NCBI GenBank assembly: GCA_964017235.1
Contig: OZ024936.1
Location: forward strand, 51,077,028 to 51,141,027
Source: Sabellastarte sp. h YS-2021
Taxonomy: Eukaryota > Annelida > Polychaeta > Sabellida > Sabellidae
Length of the DNA stretch: 64,000 bases
Direction: 5' to 3'
In this document: positions 35,901 through 47,900 of the stretch, piece by piece
Layout of the letters: every line of letters starts with the position of its first letter
Position numbering within the stretch: the first letter of the stretch is position 1
Notes under the pieces: generated by a model
The model's database searches: none
Told to the model about the DNA's origin: nothing
The model's input: only the letters and a program-made list of their open reading frames with translations
Program-made: the position numbers and the translations under genes

Positions 35901-38900
35901 AAGGGGGGGGTCGGGGGGTAAAACTGACCAGCTATTTAGACTCTCCATATATGTTTTCCCAATACCTCATAATACATTCTGAAGCTATAAAAGCAACAAT
36001 AAAGGAGATAAAGGCAAAAACTCAAAATCGGCTATTTTATGACCCCAGTTTGACCCATAAGGGGGGCCAGGGGGTAAAACTGACCGCTATTTAGACTCTC
36101 CATATATGCTTTCCCAATACCTCTTAATATATTCTGAAGCTATAAAAGCAACAATAAAGGAGATAAAGGCAAAAACTCAAAATCAGCTATTTTATGACCC
36201 CAGTTTGACTCATAAGGGGGGGTCGGGGGGTAAAACTGACCAGCTATTTAGACTCTCCATATATGCTTTCCCAATACCTCTTAATACATTCTGAAGCTAT
36301 AAAAGCAACAATAAAGGAGATATAAGGCAAAAACTCAAAATCAGCTATTTTATGACCCCAGTTTGACCCATAAGGGGGGGCCGTGGGGTAAAACTGACCG
36401 GCTATTTAGACTCTCCACATATGCTTTCCCAATACCTCTTAATATATTCTGAAGCTATAAAAGCAACAATAAATGAGATAAAGGCAAAAACTCAAAATCG
36501 GCTATTTTATGACCCCAGTTTGACTCATAAGGGGGGGTCGGGGGGTAAAACTGACCGCTATTTAGACTCTCCATATATGCTTTCCCAATACCTCTTAATA
36601 CATTCTGAAGCTATAAAAGCAACAATAAAGGAGATATAAGGTAAAAACTCAAAATCAGCTATTTTATGACCCCAGTTTGACCCATAAGGGGAGGCCAGGG
36701 GGTAAAACTGACCGGCTATTTAGACTCTCCACATATGCTTTCCCAATACCTCTTAATATATTCTGAAGCTATAAAAGCAACAATAAAGGAGATAAAGGCA
36801 AAAACTCAAAATCGGCTATTTTATGACCCCAGTTTGACCCATAAGGGGGGGTCGGGGGGTAAAACTGACCAGCTATTTAGACTCTTCATGTATGCTTTCC
36901 CAATACCTCTTAATACATTCTGAAGCTATAAAAGCAACAATAAAGGAGATATAAGGCAAAAACTCAAAATCAGCTATTTTATGACCCCCAGTTTGACCCA
37001 TAAGGGGGGGGCCGTGGGGTAAAACTGGCTATTTAGACTCTCCACATATGGTTTCCTATTACCTCCCAGCACATTTTATAGCTCTAAATGCAATACTTAA
37101 GAAGATAATAGGGGGTTGGCCTAAATTTAAGGCTTTCAGATTGGAAAGTGTCAGATAATCACTCATAAATGAGACATTTTTCAAGGGATTGCTCCCAAAA
37201 TCTAATCAGCTCGCGTTTTCGATAGTATGAACAGGTGTGTCAAATTATAAGGCTCTGTAGCAAGTAGTTTTTCCTGAACTGTGATGACGGGGGGGGGGCC
37301 TAAGGTATATAACTGCCAAATATGGTTTGAAACCTTCTAATAATAAGGGAGATATTCAAGGGAGACCATAATGCGGCGGCGAGGAAACTGAGGCGAAAAC
37401 AAATAAGCGCCCTTTCAGGGACACTTAATTATGGGGCTGTACAGTTTATTAACTGGAGAATAGCTGTCAATGGAAAAAAGCACAAATATGTAAAATTGCA
37501 TATAATAATTAGTTGTAGCAATCTATATAACTTTGTCATAAGAGAAACATGTTTCAAATATGGCAGGTAAACACACTTTGGTAGAGCCAAAGTTAAAGGT
37601 CACACCATGATGCACACCTACACCCCCTAACCAATGTCTCTACCAACTGTCAACCTTCTACAAGGAGTCCAAGAAATAACCCAGATAAACTTTTAAAACT
37701 CATGGTCACTATGATGAGGTCAAAGGTCAAATCAAGGTCACACCATGACGTTGCACACCTACAACTCCCAACCAATGTGCCTACCGAGTATCAACTTCCT
37801 ACACCTTATGGTTTCCGAGATATAGCACAGACAAGATTTTATAGGTCAAGGTCACTACAGCAAGGTCGAAGGTCAAATCAAGGTCACTTTATGATGTTGC
37901 ACACCTACATCCCTTACCAATGTCCCTACCAAGTTTCAACTTCCTGCACCTTTTGGTTTCCGAGATATAGCCTGGACCAGATTTTATAGTTCAAGGTCAC
38001 TACTACAAGGTGAAAAGTCAAATCAAGGTCACATCATGAAGCTGGATATCTACACTCCCTAACTAATGTCCCTACTAAGTATCAACTTCCTACACCTTAT
38101 GGTTTCCAAGATATAGCCCGGACAAGATTTAATAGGTCAAGGTTACTACGGCAAGGTCAAAAGTCAAATCAAGGTCACACCATGACATTCTACACCTACA
38201 CCCCCTAAACAGTGTCCCTACCAAGTATCAACTTCCTACACCTTACGGTTGCCAAGATATAGCCCAGACAAGATTTTCAAACTAAAGGTCACTGCGACAA
38301 GCTCCGAGGTCAAATGAAGGTCACACCATGACACTGCACACCTACACCCCCCTAACCAATATCCCTACCAACTATCAACTTCCTACACCTTACAGTTTCT
38401 GAGATACAGACCCGACAAACTTTTTCCCACCGCCTGCCCATCAGGACACCATGGGAGAAAACAATACCCTGACAGCTCTTAAGGGCTGTGGGGTAAAAAA
38501 CCACAAACTTTTGGAAGTAAAACAATAATATTTGTCAGGCTATAAGTAGTAGTATTTGCATTATGTAGTCGTGTCTTGCTTACCTATTAGTGTGTGTGCC
38601 CACGACTTCACATTGTATGGAGGTGCTAGACCTCCCAACTCTGTGGGAAGAATTTCCTGATCTATGTGCTTGTACAGAGTGGCTAGATTGTTACCATGCA
38701 TATGTATCTGCAAGTAAAATTATAATGGAAAATATTAATAGCCAATATTATGTTTTTTTTTCAACAGCTTATGTCACTTTACATTAATATCTCCAATGTG
38801 GATTTCTTTAGTTTTTAATCTTTTTTTCTTTTTATTATCTCCCGCCTGCGGCCGAAGGCCGAGGTTGGGAGATTATAAAACGCCTTCCGTCCGTCGTCCG

Positions 38901-41900
38901 TCACGTTTTTGCATAAACCTTAATATCTCATTCATTTATATAGATATCTTTACCAAATTTGCAGGGAATGTTTATGGCTATGAAAACCTGTCCCTGCAAA
39001 ATTTTAGCCTCATTTTCAAAAACAAAATGGCCGCCATAGCCAATTGTTTGAAAATCATAAAGGTGCTCTAAATCTTGAAATATTCCAGCTAGCTTCATCA
39101 AATTTGCACAAAAGCTATATGGCTAGAAAAACTAGCCTGATAGTAATTTTGGCACTAGTTCAAAAAACAAAATGGCCGCCATATCACATGTTTAAAGTTC
39201 GTCACGTTTTTGCATAAACCTTAATATCTCATTCATTTATAAAGATATCTTTACCAAATTTGCAGGGGATGTTTATGGCTATGAAAACCTGTCTCTGCAA
39301 AATTTTAGCCTCATTTTGAAAAACAAAATGGCCGCCATAGCTAATTGTTTGAAAATCATAAAGGTCCTCTAAATCTTGAAATATTCCAGCTAGCATCTTC
39401 AAATTTGCACAAAAGCTATATGGCTGGAAAAACTAGCCTGATAGTAATTTTGGCCTAGTTCAAAAAACAAAATGGTCGCCATATCACATGTTTAATGACA
39501 GGTTATCCTATTAAAAAGGCCATATATCTCCCCAAATATTGCTCCAAGAGGTTTGGAATTTGAAAACAACTTGTAGGAAGACATGGACAGGGAATCTTTT
39601 CCAGATGTTGAATTTGACCTTTGACCCCTGCATCAAGGTTAAATGAGGTCGTCGCACTAAAACATCCTTATTTCTCCCTTATTATTGGTGCTATGGCTTC
39701 AGAATATAAAGACAGACCATCAAAACTCCAAAAAATTTTGGCTTATTTTGAAAAGCAAAATGGCCGCCATAGCCAATTATTTAAAAATCATAAAGCTGCT
39801 CTAAAACGTGAAATATTGCAGCTAGCTTCATTAAATATGTGCAAAATACATATCGTTAGGAAAGTTAGCCTGATAGTAATTTAGCCTCGTTTCAAAAACA
39901 AAATGGCCGTCATATCACATGTTAGATGGGATTATCCTATTAAAAGGCCTTATATCTCCCTTATCATTGCTACTAGGGGTTCCAAATGTGAAAACAACTT
40001 ATACCAAGTCAAGGCCTGACACTATTTTGAAATTGCTGACTTTTACCTTTGACCCCTTCTTCAATGTCAAGTGGGGTCATCTTACTTCAAAGGCCTTAAA
40101 TCTCCTTTAGTTCTCCACTTTTACTGATTCTAAGGCGGGAGATAACCGCTGCGGCAGTGGCCTTGTTGTTTTTTATTTTATGTTTTGGGCAGCATGAATT
40201 TGTCTGTTTGTTTGCAAAATTAAGATTGAAAGGTTGTTAGTGAATTTTGATGAAGTTTTTTATGAAATGTTGTCAATGGTACAAGGGATAGATGATTCGA
40301 TTTTGGTGGTGATCTGGATCTGCACTGAATGGGATTTTTTATCATTGTAATAATATGTATTCTAACATGACATGGATCTGTCCGCGATTCTGATTGGCTA
40401 AACGACGAAATACTTCAAGGGTAAAATACAGCATAACCCTGTAGCTCCCTAATATCGCTCATTATGGCTGTCGTAACAATGAACGTTTTACTACAAAATT
40501 TGCAATAATTATTCATCTTAAAATAATTTGTCACGTTAGAATAGGAATAACCCCCTCCAAAACCAGGGTACACGCAGAATTTTACCATGGTTTAAGGCAA
40601 TAAACCCCTCAGACTTCACCTTCAGGGTTTATAACCTCAAACCATGGTAAAATTCTGCATATACCCTGGTTTGGTCGGGGGTTATTCCCATAATATTGGG
40701 GGTGTTGGGCCTTGGCAGAGGTATGTACTCCCTGAGTGCTAATGTGTATTTTTGTCTCTTTAATTGGTATCAAATACATGTATAATAGGAAAACGTCCCG
40801 AATGACATATACAGAAAAAATATATCACGAATGAAGATAACAATATCATACGACTGCGCAGCACGAGTATTATATTGTTAATCTTCATGAGTGATATATT
40901 TTTTCTGTATATGTCTGATGAGGGATGTTTTACTTTTATTATCCACCATTTTGTGTGATTTATGGGTCAAATAATACGAATATTTAATGACAGGATGTGA
41001 AAAAGGCTTTGAAAAGCATGAGCAACACTGAATATAAAAACTTCAATCTTTAACTTGCAATATCTCCATCATTTCGGCATGGATTTTTATGCAACATACA
41101 TCAGCAGAAGCGCTACAATAACACCTTTCTAATGATATATTATATATATTTGTAAGTTGCATACTTTCCGAGATAGTGTTGAAAAACCGGAAGTTATTCA
41201 CACTCATTATCCATAGTACCGGGGCGCCGATGTATACAAAAAAAATACATCCCGGTCTGTATTTCCCCGTATTTAGGGCAAATACGTCGCGTGGTGGATA
41301 ATAAATATTAATCACTAACTACAGTAACTGTTGAAGTTTGTCTTTTGTTTTAATTTAAAAGCATCCAGGCCACTTAAGTGAACATTGAAGAACTGGCATC
41401 ATATGACTGTTTCACCTTTTCTTTGGTCTTGTCTTTGAGGAATGGTTTCACTACCTTCAGAACAGCCTCAACATACCAGGGTTGATTTACAAAGTGGATA
41501 GCACTGAATCTGTGTGTGCAAAAGAGAAATCCCCCAACATTAACATGGATGTAGTGATGACAATTTCTATAGATGAAATATTGTCATAGAATTCAAAATA
41601 TTTCACAACTAATTAATTTAAGTTTAAACTGAAGTATGCTGACACAACAACAATACACATGTTCATATTTTTTCTTTTTATTTTGAAATTCACAAGTTTT
41701 AATGATATTTCATGTTTGATATAAGAATGTATTTTGTACTAATTTCAATTTGATATTAACATGTTAGTATTTCTCCCCAAGCTCGATATATATGATATAA
41801 AACCACAAAAGAAATAAGTTTCACAGAAATTTTATTGTTTCGTAAAAATGATTAAATCAGATGTTAGGTCAAGTGCATAAATGCATCAAATTGAGTTTTT

Positions 41901-44900
41901 TTGTGTCACTGAACCTGGGTATCCATTTAATGTAAGAAGAATTAAAGTGCTGATAGTTGAGTGTAATGTAAGTTCAACACAAGGTCAAACACATTGAAGA
42001 CTGAAAGGAGTCAATTGTTTATTTAATATACTGTCACACAAAACTTAAGTCTGTAATCCAGAAACTACTTACCTTGCAGGAAAGCAGTCTTGTAAACCTT
42101 CGATCATCAACTTGAGTAATTTTGGTTGAATCCATGTGGACTGTTTAAATGTAAACTGACTCCAGTCTACCACTATAACGAACCCATTGATTTGGACATT
42201 TTCTTCTTCTATAAGTTTTTCTAGGCTTAGAAGTAAGGCTCTGTAAATTGAAGCCAAGCCATATGACCTATTGTCCCAATTTGCTGTAAATAATACTAAG
42301 ATTGTTCTCCCCTGAGCATCTGTTTGAGGTAAAACACCAGGGAAGCCATCCAACAAAGATGTTTTCACCCCAGGCTCTGAAGTATCAAAAGATTTAAACA
42401 AAATGTGATTGTCCTGTCGATACTCGAAATAGCGAGCCAGTAGCTTGAAGGCTTCAAAGATACTGTACTTCCTGGCCCTCAAGAAGCGTATGATAAAAGG
42501 ATCATCAGTCCTTAAGAAAGCTGAAAATACATTTTAGAAAAATTCATAGTTATTTTGGTTATGCATTGATAAAGAAATATTCTTGAAAGTACAAAATATA
42601 AATCTATTAATTTTTTAAAATAGCAGTGAAAAAATAAACATGATCTTAAATGTTTAAAATATGGAGATATTTAAAGGACTAATATTTCCAAAAGCGGCTG
42701 GTTTTTGAAGTTGTTCCAAAAATTACATTTTATAATTTACATCAAATCTCTGAATGATAATGTTTCAAGAAAATCAATTTAAAAGGTGATAAAGAAAGAA
42801 AATAACAGCATTATACAATAATTAAATTGGTATTAAATTTTTTGGAATAACATGAATGGAAGAGGATGGTGTAGTCAGTAATATAAACTAAAGCCTATTC
42901 TCTTAACTAGTGTAGGGATTGAAATGCAATATCAATATCAATATCAAACTACAATTTGACTTTGCATATCGATTGATATTGAAACATTAGTCACACTGTA
43001 AAATACATTATTTTGCACCTACTGATGCATCAGTCATCAAAAATTGTTTTGCTATTGTATAAGATATACAAAACTGACCATGAATTTAATACAAGCTGCC
43101 CATAAAAACAATTAAATTTCATGAAAAATCTCACATTAAGTCTTTTAATGCATAATTATTGATGATCAAATTACATGGAACTAATAAGATTTTTTCCTTA
43201 ATATTCATGTGTTGAAGCTACATATGTTCATATATGCCTAGTACAATTATTCAGAAGGGAACTGATCACTAAGTTATGCAATGTTGATTTGATGTATCAA
43301 GATGTATGTCTAATTCTAATTAGACTTTTATAGCACTTAATCTCCACTGAGTAGTGGACTCTAAGGTGCAACAACACCACAGCAATATCCAAATGCAAAG
43401 TCCTATTTATTTATTTGGGGTTTTATGTCACTTTCAACACTGCACAGGTCATACCACTATGAATAGTTTTGTGGGAATAACAGAGAATTAAATTATCTTT
43501 GTAATGATATTTTCTCCTCTAGAATAACTACATTTATTTAACAGTAAATACATTAAATGCCAATAATATGTTTTACAGCACATATATTAAAGGAAAAAAC
43601 TGATCTAAAGTTATAGACAACCCAGGGATTCAGACCCCACAAAACACCACACATGTAAAATTGAAAAAAAAAATCACAAGGTTAAAATACAATTTTTTTT
43701 AACAAACTATCATTTTATGGTATTTTACCTTCATAGCATGTAGCATTATTTTCGACCATGGCAAGAAAATGTAATTTTTATAGATTTGCTTATCACATAT
43801 CCTAGGCTGGGTATGAAGAATCCGGATCAATTGGCCGGCGAACAATTGGCCGGTGGACAATTGGCCAATGAACATTTGGCCGGTGACTTTTTTGAGGGGT
43901 AGGACAATTGGCCAGTGACTTTTTAGATGTTATTTTGATATTGTGCCAAATTGTATTAAATGTAATGTTAATAAAAGAACCAAAAGCCCTTTGATTCCTA
44001 CTCAGAATTTCTAATAGCTGCTAAGTTTAGTCTCTGAAAACTGCTCAGGATGGCTACATTTAATGCAAAAGGCTTTACGATTAACATGTTCATTAAAGAA
44101 CTAAAGGCCCTATTATTTGTTTATTTTATGACAGTGCTAATGATATTCATATTTTTAAATGTAAAATGCATTTTTATGAATAAAAATGTATATACTTACC
44201 ATATGAAAACACTTGGGTAAGCTTTGCTTGGCATTCGGTGACACCATACATAGAATTTAAAGTATGAGGGGAGACCCTCTTTAAACCTATATACTTGCTA
44301 CCCTTTGACCCCTGGTGACCTAGTTCACTCTGCCATGCGCATTAATACAGAAATAGTTCATTCTTTTTGTGAATAAATATAAATGCTGGAAAAAGGTCTT
44401 TTAAAGCGGGGCAGGCGGGAGGGTGATTTGCTTTTTTCATATGGTAAGTATATACATTTTTATTCATAAAAATGCATTTTACATTTAAAAATATGAAATT
44501 TTATTTCATAAAAATGTAAATATACTATACCATATGCAAACACTTGCCCACATGGAAGGATGGTGGGAAAAAAGACAGACTAAGGAGGAAACCACCCATG
44601 GTTAAAGTGCACTAAAATAGGAAAATTCCTGGTGCATAACCAAAACCCCTGTGATGAAGGTGCAACTTGACTAAGTGTGAAGTAGAGAACTACTTATTAC
44701 CTTCAGCACTGCTGTCTACACCCAAGAGGTCAGCTCTAGGAGGATAAGCACAAAAGTGTCAAAACCCAGAAGATGTGCCAAAAGTACACTACCAAGCACG
44801 GTCCCCAAAAAAGGAAGTCCCCAAAAAGGGAATACCCCCCCCCGCTTTTCTGAGGCTAAGAAGCCTCAGAAATGATCAAGAAAAAGGAAGATCAAGTAGA

Positions 44901-47900
44901 AAGGGAGACTACACGTTGTGCAGCCACAATATCCCCCAATCTATAGGTATCCTCGAGATTCTTGAGAGCTACATTCCTAAAGTAGAAGGATGTAAAAGTG
45001 GAATGGTTCTTCCACGTGCAAGATTTCATGATGTCCAGGAGTGGGATTCCACCCCTAAAGGACCAGGAAGCAGCCTGTGCCCTGACATCGTGTGCCTTGA
45101 CACCATGAAGAGATGCATTCTCTGTGGAACAGTTCTTAAGGGTGAAATGGAATAAGTCTTTAATCCAATTGGAAATCGTCTGGGCAGCGATGTCACCCTG
45201 TTTTGACTTCAAGAGTGAAACAAAGAGAAGAGATCTACCATGCCAGATCTACCAAGGTCAGAAGTCCTAGACAGATAATGTCTAAGGGCCCTGACAGGAC
45301 ATAGAGACCTGTCTTCTGTATCCTGTTGACCAAGGCACTTAGTCAAGGCAGGAATTTCAATTTCCGAAAATATTGAAGCACCCTCTGAAGCTAACTGGTT
45401 CTTAGCCAGAAAAGCAAGATCTGTTTTAAGGATGACCTTTGACCATCCTTTAGAGTGAGAACAACCTTTAAAAGTAAAGGCATGAATCTCACTCCTTCTC
45501 CTTCCAGATGCAAGGGCAAAGGTTCAAAAGGAGCCTTGGTAAGAGCCTGCAAAACCAAGGTCAAGTCCCAGGAAGGAATGTGACGAGAAGTCTTAGGCCT
45601 GGACTTGTAAAAGCTCTGAATGAGCTCCTTATTAGAACCCAACTCCAAATCTGCATCAAGCTTCATGGAGAGAGCTGACCTATATCCCTCTATAGTCTGA
45701 GGAAGTAATTTCTTTTCAGAGAAAAGAAATAAGAAAAACTCTATGATGGGGACAGTAGGGTGCATGGCAGAGAAGCCATGTTCCTCACACCAAGTGCAGA
45801 AGCCGTTCCACTTTGCTTCATACACTGATTTAGAAGACTTTCTAATAGGACTCAAAATCCTATTAGTCACTTCCTGAGAAAACCCTTTTTTCTCTAAGGA
45901 GACTTCAGCCAAAAGGCATGAAGGTTTAGACTCCTTAGATTTTGATGAAACACCTCGAGATGAGGTTGCTTTAAGAGATTTTCTTTTAGAGGAAGAGCGA
46001 TTGGTCTTCTTATTGACAGTGCCAATAGATCTTGAAGCCACTCTTTGGTTTCCCAGAGAGGGGCCACAAGAAGCATCCTGCAGCTCTGAGAGTTGATTAA
46101 CTGCTTGACCACAAGTGGACAAAGAGCTGTAGGAGGGAAGGAGTAGAGATGAAGTCCGGACCAATTCATCTCCAGGGCATCTACTGCCAGAGCCTTGGGA
46201 TCTGGCACTGGAGAAACATACTGGGGAAGTTTGTGATTGAATCTTGTTGCAAAAAGATCTATCTGAGGTTGGAAGTCTATTTGTGACAGCCACCTGAAGA
46301 TCTTGGGATTGAGAGACCACTCTGTATGAAGGGTCTGTTGAGACCTGGAGAGTTGGTCTGCCACAAGATTCATGACCCCTGGAACGTGTCTTGCTGTAAG
46401 AACAACCTTGTTCTTGCGACAGAAGGCAAACAGGTGCCAAGTCAGGGCAAACATGTCCCAGGAGCGAGTGCCCCCTAGTTTGTTTATGTAAGCACAGACA
46501 GTTGTGTTGTCTGAGGCTACCTGAATAATCCTTTGATAAAGGGATAACTGAGGGACAAAGGTCTTGAGAGCCAGGAGCACAGCTTTGAGCTCCAGAACAT
46601 TGATGTGCAGTTTGGACTGCTGAGTCGACCAATGACCTTGGGCAATCATGTGAGCACAATGAGCTCCCCAACCCTGAGCTGAGGCATCCGTGTAAATGGA
46701 TGTTACATATTTGGGTGGGTGCAGTGGAGCTTGCGCCATGACATTGTTCCTCAGTAACCACCACCTTAGATGAACCTTCACTGAAGGGTCCAAGGCGAAT
46801 GGAGAATCCAGGGCACCTTTCAGGTGGCAATTGTAATTCCTCCTGAGATGAAATATGCATATGAAGGCGACCCTGAGGTACTAACTTCTCTGTAGAGGCT
46901 AGTAGACCCAAAAGGTGCATAACCTGGCGTGGAGTAGTAAGGGGGTTGAAAAGCAGAGGATGAATAGCCTCCTGAATGGACAGGAACCTGGCCTCTGTTG
47001 GATAACAAACCCCCTTGGACAGGTCGAAAACCTGGCCCAGGAAGGTGAAAACTTGCTTTGGAAGCAAGTCTGACTTCTCCCTGTTTACAATCCACCCCAG
47101 CTTGTGAGTCAACTCCAACAAAGTTAGAGTTGCAGAATGAGCCTCCTGACAACTGTTGGCTTTGATAAGCCAATCGTCTAGGTACATGTGAACTGAGATG
47201 CCCAACCTCAAGGCCATCCTTTTCACTTCTTTGACTAAGGTAGTGAATTCCCTGGGAGCTGTGGCTAGGCCAAAAGGCATAGCCACAAATTGGTACACTT
47301 TGCCCAAGACTTGAAACCTGAGCAGTTTGTGAACCGAAGGAGCCATGGGAATGTGGAAGTATGCATCCTTGAGGTCCAGAGAAGTTGTCCACTGGCCAAC
47401 TTGAAGGGAGTTTCTGATGGACTGAGTAGTTTCCATCCTGAAAGTGGGGAAGTCCAGATAAAGATTTAAATGACTCCAATCTATTACTGGCCTCCATCCT
47501 CCAGTCTTCTTTGCCACAAGGAAAAGTCTGCTGTAGAAAGCCAGGGATGAAGAATCCCTGACCTCCTGGATTGCTCCTTTGAGCAGCATATCCACAACAG
47601 CTAGGCCAAGAACTACATTCTTCTCTAGGGAAGAATACTGGCTGTTTATCAAAGGAACCCTGGATAAAGGAATTCGAACTGAACCTATTGGAAGTTGAAG
47701 TCCAAATTCCAGGGTCTTGATAACAGAAGGATGGGCCCCTAGAAACTTCCAATTGAGATGGAAATAACCCAGTCGACCTCCCACTGGCAAAGTGGTGGGG
47801 TCTGGAGGTATGAGTGGGACCTTGGAGAGTTCCAAGGGCACTCTTACCTCCTGTAGGACATCATTGTTGAGACTGAGGTTGGGGCTTTTTGCCCCTACCC

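Larger units (their letters stand above)
34350..38483 (+). mobile_element. Element F3, interrupted by F4, in intron 4
   Basis: F3 5' segment at 34375-34577, continued at 37428 after the F4 insertion, then an array of ~145-bp AGGTCA-containing units (37700-38400) and the terminal hairpin ACAGCTCTTAAGGGCTGT near 38465-38483. The uninterrupted paralogue of the 5' segment is at 14030-14470. Orientation is opposite to the host gene. Non-coding. Confidence 0.85.

Noticed and set aside
35421..36923. Several similar 60-80-codon plus-strand ORFs (MLSQYLLIYSEAIKATI...)
   Set aside because: They are the F4 tandem unit translated in the frame that happens to be open; they repeat with the array and have no independent support.
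38590..38787. Plus-strand 65-codon ORF
   Set aside because: Antisense of clavesin-like exon 4; the minus strand reading matches the family.
40975..41315. 90-codon minus-strand ORF as an additional clavesin exon
   Set aside because: It falls within a TIR element in intron 3, shows no CRAL-TRIO similarity, and is not needed for phase continuity between exons 3 and 4.
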